The position numbers and the translations under genes were made by a program. From CAYFUR01 sp964346275 (GTDB lineage Bacteria; Sumerlaeota; Sumerlaeia; SLMS01): a stretch of DNA of 13,920 bases. The stretch's first letter is position 1. Each line of letters begins with the position of its first letter. The stretch spans positions 1-13,920 of the forward strand of contig CAYFUR010000097.1 in assembly GCA_964346275.1 (NCBI GenBank), given 5' to 3'. The notes below the pieces were generated by a model. The model ran no database searches. It saw nothing but the letters and a program-made list of their open reading frames with translations, and was not told where the DNA came from. Below are positions 1 to 6,449 of the stretch, in pieces.

Positions 1-231
1 GACCGGCAGATCATCTATCCGGAAATGGTATTTCAAATCACTCATCCCGGCGGCCGGAAGGAAGAAGTGGTCGAGCCTCTCGAACTTGCTTATTTCTATG
101 AAGATCAGCTTCGCGACTTGCTCGAACTCCACGGATTCAGCGTTCTCGAGGAGTGGGGAGACTACGACGGCACTCCCATGGGTGAAAATGGCGAGCTGAT
201 TTTCGTCTGCCGGCTGAAAGGCTGGGCCTGA
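1..231 (+). CDS. Class I SAM-dependent methyltransferase, C-terminal fragment
   Basis: The reading frame is open from the first base of the window, so the gene begins to the left and only the last 76 residues are visible; the ATG at 25 is probably internal. The fragment ends with strands and a helix typical of the C-terminus of Rossmann-fold SAM methyltransferases: a 'YFYEDQLRDLLELHGFSVLEE' type segment, where a helix leads into a G-F-x-V strand, then 'WGDYDGTPMG' and a final hydrophobic strand 'ELIFVCRL'. The SAM-binding glycine loop lies outside the window, so substrate cannot be judged. The assignment rests on family resemblance of the tail only. The next gene starts about 100 bases downstream on the same strand. 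Confidence 0.65.
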   Translation, partial: DRQIIYPEMVFQITHPGGRKEEVVEPLELAYFYEDQLRDLLELHGFSVLEEWGDYDGTPMGENGELIFVCRLKGWA

Positions 232-331
232 TATCTCCCGCTCAGCACGGGACTTTACACTGGCGCCAGGGTGCCGTGATGCTTTCCATGATAGACGTTT
301 GATTCATTTCTCCAGGAGGATGCCCCCCAGG

Positions 332-2026
332 ATGAGATTCTTTTCTATTTTGCTCACCGCCGCCTTTCTCGCGTTTCCGCTCTGCCAGGTATCGGCGGAA
401 AGCCGGAAACTCGTTTCCTATGACTCCGAGTCGATTTCCCTCGAAGAGTTGAAGCACTACATCCAGATCGTGGAATCGCCGCTGGATCGCCTCGATTTGG
501 ACGCGGACTTTTTTGACTCCGAAGACGTGCAGGCCGCGACCCAGATTCAGACCGCGCTGGAGATGATGATCTTTTACGAGGAAGTGTTTGAACGCCACGG
601 CGAGGAAATCAAATCGGACCCGGAAATGGCGGCCCAGCTCCATGCGCGGCTTGGCGAGTATTTGCTCGGCGAGATGCGGCGGAAAATCATGGCGGAAGCG
701 TCCATCAGCGACGAACAAGTTCAAGAGTATTACGAGGCGAATCCCGATCACTACACTCTGCCGGAAGAGCGCCAACTGGCCATCATCTATCGCGCGTCAT
801 CTTCGGATAAAGACTGGAACGAAAACCAGAGAGCGGTGTTGGAAGGCCTCTTGGAGAAAGAAGATCTGGCGGAGGAGTTTGCCGAATATGCGCGCCAGTA
901 TTCCCAATCGCCGAGTGCCGAGCGAGGAGGCGAGCTGAACCCCGTGCGCCGGGAGGTGATCAACCCGGCGCTGGACGAGCCCGCCTTTTCACTGGAAGAG
1001 GGAGAAGTCAGCAAAGTCCTGGAAACCAGCAAAGGCTATTTTCTGGTTAAGGTTCTCGACATCAAAACCACCGGCACAACGCCGCTGGAGGCCGCCGCAC
1101 CGGCAATCCGCATCGTACTTCGGCGCTCAGAAATGCAGCGCCTCTCTGAGCAGTTTGTGGAGAATCTGAAAGAGAAGCACGGCTTCGAAATGACAGGGCC
1201 CCTGGAGATGGAAGCTCCCCAAAAAACGGTTCTCAAGCTGGGCGGCGGGGAATGGAGCCAGTCGCAGTTGGAAGCGGCCTATCCCTCCTTCGAAGCCTGG
1301 CGCGGCATGCCCGAGGTCTGGCGCCGACAGCTCGAACTAAAAGCCCCCGCTCTCCTTGCCCCTCTCGATTACCAGGAGAACCCACGCTGGAAAGATGAGA
1401 TTGAGGACTGGAAAATGGACATGGTGCGCGAGGTCAGAGGCAGCATGATTTTCCTCGGAAACCGCTTCGAGGAAAAGGCGGCGGAGTTGAACCTGGAAAA
1501 ACGGGCCAGGGAATACTTCGAAGAGCATCGCGAATTCTACCACACGCCCGCGCCCAAGGAACTGGAGCTGCTGATTTACGTCCCCGAGCCAACAGAGGAT
1601 GAGAATCTGCGCCGCGTTGCCTGGGAAAAGTCCCGCCGCGCCGTCCAGAAATTAGATGAATTCAAAAACTCCGGCGCGGAACCTACGTGGGAGGAACTCG
1701 TCGCGAAGGCCAGGGAAACCAGCCCGCGATTCCAGAGAGTCAATGCCGGCTTTTTCGAGGCTTTTCCCGAAGATTGGAATGTGGACAGGGAATTCTCCAG
1801 CCTCTATGAAGGATATATTTCGAAGCCGATCCGCACTGCCGAGGGGCATGCGCTCTATCACGTCAAGTCCTTCGGAGACTATGAACTGTTGTCCTGGGAG
1901 GACGCCCGGGAGAAGGCCATGAGTGTCGTGGAGACCTTGGCCTTTCGCGATTTCCGCGAGGAGAAGAAGAAAGAATTGCTGAAATCCACGGAGCTGAAGT
2001 TTCACTTCGCCACCAAGGCGGAGTGA
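332..2026 (+). CDS. Exported SurA/PpiC-like peptidyl-prolyl isomerase with two parvulin-type units
   Basis: Probable extracytoplasmic chaperone and prolyl cis-trans isomerase assisting folding of exported proteins. The frame is open from a TTG at 299, but the ATG at 332 gives a clean signal peptide (MRFFSILLTAAFLAFP, likely cut after VSA at residue 22) and lies 12 bases after AGGAGG (314-319); the ATG at 320 directly abuts that site. The product is 564 residues. A canonical parvulin domain spans about 145-245 (YSQSPSAERGGELNPV, then the PAFSLEEGEVS and GYFLVKVLD strands). A second, diverged unit spans about 388-513, with NAGFFEAFPEDW and EGHALYHVKSF in matching places. Each is preceded by a Y-[YF]-E-x3-x-[FY]-Y linker (residues 133-141 and 395-403), so the protein looks like two PpiC/PrsA-like halves in tandem. 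Isomerase activity is likely only in the first half. Homology is clear; client proteins are unknown. Confidence 0.85.
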   Translation: MRFFSILLTAAFLAFPLCQVSAESRKLVSYDSESISLEELKHYIQIVESPLDRLDLDADFFDSEDVQAATQIQTALEMMIFYEEVFERHGEEIKSDPEMAAQLHARLGEYLLGEMRRKIMAEASISDEQVQEYYEANPDHYTLPEERQLAIIYRASSSDKDWNENQRAVLEGLLEKEDLAEEFAEYARQYSQSPSAERGGELNPVRREVINPALDEPAFSLEEGEVSKVLETSKGYFLVKVLDIKTTGTTPLEAAAPAIRIVLRRSEMQRLSEQFVENLKEKHGFEMTGPLEMEAPQKTVLKLGGGEWSQSQLEAAYPSFEAWRGMPEVWRRQLELKAPALLAPLDYQENPRWKDEIEDWKMDMVREVRGSMIFLGNRFEEKAAELNLEKRAREYFEEHREFYHTPAPKELELLIYVPEPTEDENLRRVAWEKSRRAVQKLDEFKNSGAEPTWEELVAKARETSPRFQRVNAGFFEAFPEDWNVDREFSSLYEGYISKPIRTAEGHALYHVKSFGDYELLSWEDAREKAMSVVETLAFRDFREEKKKELLKSTELKFHFATKAE

Positions 2027-2038
2027 AGCGGCTCCGCC
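2017..2038. terminator. Hairpin at the convergent gene junction
   Basis: GGCGGAG (2017-2023) and CTCCGCC (2032-2038) form a perfect 7-bp stem with an 8-base loop that spans the stop codon of the prolyl isomerase gene and lies just beyond the stop of the convergent membrane protein gene. There is no T-run on either side, so termination is an inference from position. Confidence 0.3.
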
Positions 2039-2046
2039 GGGCCTCT

Positions 2047-2316
2047 TCAGTAATTCTGATAATACTGGGGGCCGAGCATGCCTTGGCCGATGATACTCAA
2101 CACGATCCCGACCGTCCAGATGATCATGACGTTGCCGCGCATGGGGGCGTCCCATTTCCACCACCCCCAGATGAAGACGTAGAGCTGGCAGCAGATGAGA
2201 CCGAAAATGCCCTCGAGAATGTCTCCCGCGATGAACATCTGGACCAGCACGAGGATGAAGCAAACAAGAGAGATGATACCGCCGACAGCGGCCATAAGAA
2301 GGGCGATGGCTTCCAA
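2047..2316 (-). CDS. Small hydrophobic membrane protein of unknown function
   Basis: An 89-residue protein with about three membrane segments (roughly residues 3-30, 33-52 and 61-80) separated by a Gly/Asp turn (AGDILEG) and a Trp-rich positively charged turn (WGWWKWDAPMRG, about residues 50-61). The frame extends to another TTG at 2334, but the TTG at 2316 lies 6 bases after a strong GGAGGT (2328-2323), so I take 2316 as the start. The function is not recognised. It resembles short uncharacterised inner-membrane proteins found next to secretion or cell-envelope genes, but I cannot name a family. The opposite-strand frame over the same bases is rich in D, E, H and Q, as expected for the antisense of a membrane protein, which supports this strand as the coding one. 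It is convergent with the prolyl isomerase gene, with 20 bases between the two stops. Confidence 0.7.
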   Translation of the reverse strand: MEAIALLMAAVGGIISLVCFILVLVQMFIAGDILEGIFGLICCQLYVFIWGWWKWDAPMRGNVMIIWTVGIVLSIIGQGMLGPQYYQNY

Positions 2317-2322
2317 GATGAG

Positions 2323-2328
2323 ACCTCC
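2323..2328 (-). promoter_or_regulatory. Ribosome binding site deciding a TTG start
   Basis: On the minus strand GGAGGT is followed by six bases (CTCATC) and then TTG. It lies inside the longer open frame that begins at 2334, and so argues for the downstream TTG as the true start. Confidence 0.6.
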
Positions 2329-2366
2329 GGTCAAAATGAGGTGATCAATTCAAGCTTCCGAAGTGT

Positions 2367-2506
2367 TACCACGCGGGCAAGGTGTTTATTCGAAAGCGGT
2401 ATTCGGGATTTGGCGGAGGAAGGCCATCGGCAAATCCTTATGTTTGAATCTCCTCCGGCTCTCAGGTTGCCGGGCTGTACCGCTCCAAGCGCCTGAGATT
2501 TTCTTT
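2367..2506 (+). ncRNA. Candidate structured RNA upstream of fbaB
   Basis: The 356 bases between the membrane protein start and fbaB contain no convincing gene. Within them three 7-bp inverted repeats occur in a row: GGATTTG (2406-2412) with CAAATCC (2431-2437); CGGAGGA (2414-2420), in the loop of the first, with TCCTCCG (2451-2457); and TCTCAGG (2460-2466) with CCTGAGA (2492-2498), followed by a T-rich run. The first two interleave in the order a-b-a'-b', the topology of an H-type pseudoknot. A short outer pairing TACC (2367-2370) with GGTA (2398-2401) is also possible. This could be a small RNA ending at the terminator or a cis-acting leader of fbaB. I could not match it to a known riboswitch. 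Three such repeats in about 150 bases could partly be chance. Confidence 0.3.
2460..2506 (+). terminator. Intrinsic terminator-like hairpin upstream of fbaB
   Basis: TCTCAGG and CCTGAGA form a 7-bp stem enclosing 25 bases that can partly pair internally, followed at once by TTTTCTTT (2499-2506). It points in the plus direction and lies 166 bases before the fbaB start. It could end a small RNA, stop read-through toward fbaB, or act as an attenuator. The large loop lowers confidence. Confidence 0.45.
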
Positions 2507-2553
2507 AATCGTGCATTTTATCAAAAACTTGGCCTTTTGGGGCCGGCTTTGCC

Positions 2554-2582
2554 TTGTCAGCGCATCGCGGCACGAATACTGT
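2554..2582 (+). promoter_or_regulatory. Candidate sigma-70-type promoter for fbaB
   Basis: TTGTCA (2554-2559, five of six matches to TTGACA) is followed by a 17-base spacer and TACTGT (2577-2582, three of six matches to TATAAT). It lies downstream of the hairpin at 2460-2506 and would give a leader of about 85 bases. The poor -10 match makes it only a candidate. Confidence 0.3.
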
Positions 2583-2658
2583 TCCGCGCGAAATGGGGAG
2601 GGTCTGGCCAGAAGGGGACGCCTTCAAGATACAGGCCGCCATCCCAAACATTCCACCC

Positions 2659-2665
2659 AAGGGGG
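2659..2665 (+). promoter_or_regulatory. Ribosome binding site of fbaB
   Basis: AAGGGGG is followed by a 7-base spacer and ATG at 2673. The frame is open upstream to 2511, but that extension has no family similarity and this site fixes the start at 2673. Confidence 0.6.
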
Positions 2666-2672
2666 TTCCCCT

Positions 2673-3779
<1,107 letters not shown>

Positions 3780-3815
3780 AACCCAAGGCGACAAACGAAG
3801 AACCGGGAAACACGG

Positions 3816-3854
3816 AACCGGGGGCCGGAAAGAGAGAGCCGGCCCCCGGTTTTT
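3816..3854 (+). terminator. Rho-independent terminator of fbaB
   Basis: CCGGGGGCCGG (3818-3828) and CCGGCCCCCGG (3839-3849) form a perfect 11-bp stem with a 10-base AG-rich loop, extended by two A-T pairs into the T5 run (3850-3854). It lies 37 bases after the fbaB stop. Confidence 0.93.
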
Positions 3855-3888
3855 GTTCTGAGGCTGGAACCCCGCATCTGCCCCCCAG

Positions 3889-4060
3889 CTTCTTCCTCGT
3901 TATCGTCCTCGTCCTCGNNNNNNNNNNNNNNNNNNNNNNNNNNNNNNNNNNNNNNNNNNNNNNNNNNNNNNNNNNNNNNNNNNNNNNNNNNNNNNNNNNN
4001 NNNNNNNNNNNNNNNNNCCTCGTCCTCGGTTTTTCGAGGAGGATTACGAGGATGAGAAAG
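3889..4060. repeat. CTCGTC hexanucleotide repeat with inverted arms, split by the scaffold gap
   Basis: The left edge of the gap is CTCGTT-ATCGTC-CTCGTC-CTCG and the right edge resumes with CCTCGTCCTCG, so the missing bases lie inside a tandem CTCGTC tract. After the spacer GTTTTT (4029-4034) the right flank continues with the complementary pattern CGAGGAGGATTACGAGG. TCCTCG (4023-4028) and CGAGGA (4035-4040) make a 6-bp stem, and CCTCG (4018-4022) with CGAGG (4047-4051) extends it. The reverse complement of the right flank also resembles the left flank across the ATCCTCGTAATC/TTCCTCGTTATC block. The whole is therefore an imperfect long inverted repeat, not a simple tandem one. No gene is seen in the 348 bases from 3780 to 4127. 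Confidence 0.7.
3918..4017. other. Assembly gap of 100 Ns
   Basis: Exactly 100 undetermined bases, the default size written by scaffolding programs, so the true length is unknown. The gap breaks inside the CTCGTC repeat. Confidence 0.99.
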
Positions 4061-4127
4061 ATGATGATTTTACGGGGAGTCGCGGAGGCGGCGGATTACC
4101 ACACCACGCTCTCTCTCCCGGCTGCGC

Positions 4128-4619
4128 CTACAACTCTCCCGCCAGCATGAGCACGGTCATTTCGGCCTTGGGGGAGAACTTGAGCCCAGCGCGGGCGAGG
4201 GCGGGGAGCAGCACCTTGATGGAATCCAGCTCGCCGTCCTTGCGGGCTTTCAGGAGAAGCCCCGCAATGCCCGTGCAGCGAATCCCCTCGGAATCCGAGG
4301 CGCGCCGGGACCCCCGGGGCTCGAGAAGAACCAGGCGGTCTTCCGACTCCTGGCCCAGCATGATCGCCTCGGCATCGGCCCGGGAGACATACCGGAGAAG
4401 AGATTCCGGCGGAGCGTCTTGCGGGGCTTGAAATTCGATAAATGGCAGAGAGGCGAGCCGGGGGATGTCCTTGCCGGCCTCGCTGTCGAGAGCCAACTCG
4501 TTGCCCGCCGCTGTCGGGACGAGAACGCGCTCGTAACTCCGTCCGAGCAGATCGATCTGGCCGATGGCGTGGAGATAGCGCAGTGGCTGGGAGCTGGCGA
4601 CAAGGACGCGGCGAGACAT
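4128..4619 (-). CDS. DUF3368 PIN-domain-like protein, probably degenerate
   Basis: A 163-residue protein that follows the DUF3368 branch of PIN-domain (VapC-like) proteins: 'PLRYLHAIGQIDLLGRSYERVLVP' type start (residues 12-35), SRADAEAIMLGQ (79-90), a VLLEPRG strand (97-103), the CTGIAGLLLKARKDG block (115-129) and a LPALARAGLKFSP tail. PIN enzymes are metal-dependent ribonucleases that use four acidic residues. Here the first aspartate, normally in D-x-S-P-L near residue 9, is replaced (ASSQPL), and the usual D-D/E-D pair near residue 100 is E-P. Only the middle acid (Glu84) is clearly kept, so nuclease activity is doubtful. No UPF0175-type or other antitoxin gene lies next to it. The start ATG follows GGGGA by eight bases. 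It lies 87 bases downstream of the redoxin gene on the same strand and could be co-transcribed. Confidence 0.75.
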   Translation of the reverse strand: MSRRVLVASSQPLRYLHAIGQIDLLGRSYERVLVPTAAGNELALDSEAGKDIPRLASLPFIEFQAPQDAPPESLLRYVSRADAEAIMLGQESEDRLVLLEPRGSRRASDSEGIRCTGIAGLLLKARKDGELDSIKVLLPALARAGLKFSPKAEMTVLMLAGEL

Positions 4620-4706
4620 GGCGGATTCCCCGTAAAGATTTGAAGCTTACTTCAGGGGAGCAGGAGCCGCGCCGATGTTTTCGAACACCCTGGCAGGAGC
4701 AGTTCG

Positions 4707-5417
4707 CTAGCCTCCAATCAGGCAGCCGATGGATCGCATACGCTGGATTTCCGGTGTCTCGCCCGCCCGCATGGCATCGATTGCTTCTTTCAACAGATAG
4801 CGATGATCCTCGCTGCCGGGAAAGAGCGTGCTTTCCGGAGCGCCCCAGTAGCGAATCGTCCCGTCTTTATCCGCGACCCAGACCGTTGGCGTCCGCTCTG
4901 GTCCAAAGACTTCGCGCGCCTTATGGCCGGGATCGTAATAAACCGGATAGGTGACAATGCCCTCGTCCTTTTGCTTCTGAAGGGCCTTCATCACACGCTC
5001 ATTCTTGGAGTCGTGCGACAGAACGCCCACCACGCGAACGTCGTCGTAGCCCTGCTCTTCGAGGGTTCCGATGAGTTCGCTGCAGTTCTCGGCACAGGGA
5101 CAGTCGGGATGGGTGAAGTTCAAGACGACGTAATGCTCGCCGTCGAATTGATCTTGAAGGCTCACTTTCTCACCCGCGGCATTGACCAGCTCCACCTCGG
5201 GCATTTGATCACCGATATGAAGGTTGCCCGCTTTCAGGCGCTCGGCCTTCTGTTCCGTCCCGTCCGCGCTGGCGGATTGGGGAGCGGCGGTTTGCTCTTC
5301 GAGCACTGTGTTGACGCGGCTTGTGACGGCGATGACGCCAACGACGACGACCACCACTAGGGCGGCGGCGAGGAGAAGGAAAGTTTTCGGGCTGTTCGAT
5401 TGTTGAGGCATGGTCAT
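4707..5417 (-). CDS. Membrane-anchored redoxin (AhpC/TSA, thioredoxin-fold)
   Basis: A 236-residue protein with a short cytoplasmic N-terminus, one transmembrane anchor at about 12-33 and a thioredoxin-like domain at about 66-215 facing the periplasm. Family features are the IGDQMPEVELVNAAGEKVSL start (68-87), the VVLNFTHPDCPCAENC active-site region (97-112) and TPTVWVADKDGTIRYWG (176-192), with the cis-proline Pro177. It likely reduces a peroxide or a protein disulfide. The active-site region holds three cysteines (106, 108, 112), and a fourth (232) sits in the C-terminal SIGCLIGG, a position also seen in redoxins whose active site begins D-C-P. Which cysteine reacts first cannot be told. 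The ATG at 5417 is used; an in-frame ATG two codons on is an alternative. A Shine-Dalgarno-like AGGTGG lies rather far upstream (13 bases). It diverges from the prepilin gene across 184 bases. Confidence 0.82.
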   Translation of the reverse strand: MTMPQQSNSPKTFLLLAAALVVVVVVGVIAVTSRVNTVLEEQTAAPQSASADGTEQKAERLKAGNLHIGDQMPEVELVNAAGEKVSLQDQFDGEHYVVLNFTHPDCPCAENCSELIGTLEEQGYDDVRVVGVLSHDSKNERVMKALQKQKDEGIVTYPVYYDPGHKAREVFGPERTPTVWVADKDGTIRYWGAPESTLFPGSEDHRYLLKEAIDAMRAGETPEIQRMRSIGCLIGG

Positions 5418-5522
5418 TTAAGAGCTTTTTCCACCTTTCGTTTTGTCGAATACAGAGGAAGCAAAAGGGGCACCCGCCGGTTGGAAAAAAAGCTTTACAA
5501 TTATCTTGCGTTCCGTCGACTG

Positions 5523-5565
5523 GAAAGGCAGCTAGTTGATCACTTCAATAAAAGAAAGCTGTTTC
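5523..5565 (+). other. Hairpin in the leader of the first prepilin gene
   Basis: GAAA-GG-CAGCT (5523-5533) can pair with AGCTG-TTTC (5557-5565) with a GG bulge, and TTGA (5536-5539) with TCAA (5545-5548) inside. It ends 24 bases before the ribosome binding site. It may affect translation or stability, but it could be chance. Confidence 0.25.
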
Positions 5566-5601
5566 GGCACGCTTTTCCATTTTTTTGCAGGAGCTTCTCC
5601 C

Positions 5602-6270
5602 ATGAAGAGCACGAAGGGCTTTACGCTGATTGAGTTGCTGATTGTCGTAGCGATCATTGCCATCCTGGCGGCGATCGCTGTTCCGAATTTCCTGGAGGCG
5701 CAGGTTCGCTCGAAGGTGTCGCGCCAGTGGGCCAACATGCGCACCACCGCCACGGCGATGGAGTCGTATTACGTCGATAACAACAAGTTCCCGCTCTGCA
5801 CGGAGAATGTGAACCCGGTCCAGCGGCCCAGCGGTGGCAATTGGGCCCAGGAAGAGAAGTGGAAGTTCTGGCCCGGCTTTGAAAACAGCGCCGCCGGCCT
5901 GACAACGCCGGTGGCGTATCTGACGAGTGTCGCGGCGTTGGAGGACATTTTCCGGCTTCCTCTGAATTTCGACAGCCCCCTTGCCGATCAGATCATGTAT
6001 CTCCCCTCGGAATACTACAAGCAAGGGGCCTACGATAGCTGGGGAGCGGGCAACCCGGCAATCTATCCGGCACAGGTCGGCCGCTATGGCCACTGGGTGA
6101 TTCGCAGCGCGGGTCCGGATAACTATTACCAGAACCACCTCGAGGACCGCGCCGACGCGATGGTTTCCGGCCAATGGTATCGTGCCTCCTATGATCCGAC
6201 CAACGGGACGGTCAGTTCGGGCGATATCATGCGCTCGCAGAAAGATACCCAGGTGAATCACGAGGGCTGA
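5602..6270 (+). CDS. Type IV pilin / type II secretion pseudopilin-like protein
   Basis: A 222-residue prepilin. The leader MKSTKG is cut before Phe7 by prepilin peptidase, giving mature FTLIELLIV with the conserved Glu at position +5, followed by a 20-residue hydrophobic helix and NFLEAQVRSKVSR. The helix runs on to about residue 57 (ESYYVDNNKFP), as in GspG-like pseudopilins. The globular part (60-222) includes TPVAYLTSV (102-110), RSAGPDNYY (168-176) and YDPTNGTVSSGD (197-208), all with counterparts in the second prepilin of this window. The start is fixed by AGGAG (5589-5593) eight bases before ATG. No pilus or secretion machinery genes are near, so it is an orphan subunit whose system must be elsewhere. 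Role in pilus, secretion or attachment cannot be told from the sequence. Confidence 0.92.
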   Translation: MKSTKGFTLIELLIVVAIIAILAAIAVPNFLEAQVRSKVSRQWANMRTTATAMESYYVDNNKFPLCTENVNPVQRPSGGNWAQEEKWKFWPGFENSAAGLTTPVAYLTSVAALEDIFRLPLNFDSPLADQIMYLPSEYYKQGAYDSWGAGNPAIYPAQVGRYGHWVIRSAGPDNYYQNHLEDRADAMVSGQWYRASYDPTNGTVSSGDIMRSQKDTQVNHEG

Positions 6271-6302
6271 GAGCCATCGCAGAGAATTCGGCCGGGGAAT
6301 TC

Positions 6303-6340
6303 GCCGCCGGGAGGGAGAGGCCTTCCGGCGGCTTTTCTTT
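6303..6340 (+). terminator. Rho-independent terminator of the first prepilin gene
   Basis: GCCGCCGGGAGG (6303-6314) pairs with CCTTCCGGCGGC (6321-6332), a 12-bp stem with one G-T pair and a 6-base loop, followed by TTTTCTTT (6333-6340). It lies 32 bases after the stop codon. Confidence 0.92.
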
Positions 6341-6449
6341 GTGATGGGGAATTCCCTCTGGCGGACGCGGCGGGCGCTGGTGTAACGTCTCCTCTTCAAA
6401 AGGGGGGCTTTGCATTGGCTCCCCCCCACAACTTCGGAAAAGGGCACTA

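Noticed and set aside
236..252. TCCCG/CGGGA hairpin after the methyltransferase stop as a terminator
   Set aside because: The stem is only 5 bp and is followed by three Ts at most.
251..283. TTTACA (254-259) as a -35 box for the prolyl isomerase gene
   Set aside because: No acceptable -10 box is found 16 to 19 bases downstream.
2023..2496. Plus-strand open frame of 157 codons overlapping the prolyl isomerase stop (GTGA)
   Set aside because: Its D/E/H/Q-rich composition is what the antisense of a hydrophobic protein gives, and the minus-strand frame has a better start and a coherent membrane protein.
2345..2500. Fragments resembling glycine and cyclic-di-GMP (GEMM) riboswitch elements (TCTCAGG, GGGCAAGG, TTCGAAAG, GCCGGGCTGTACCG)
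   Set aside because: The short matches do not fall in the right order or spacing and the expected paired stems cannot be formed.
4018..4146. Acidic open frame (E, D and K rich) running right from the gap toward 4146
   Set aside because: It is produced by the GAGGAT-type repeat and then enters the antisense of the PIN-like gene; it has no start site or family similarity.
4641..4654. TGAAG/CTTCA hairpin between the redoxin and PIN-like genes as a terminator
   Set aside because: The 5-bp A/T-containing stem is too weak, and the following T-run is short and interrupted.
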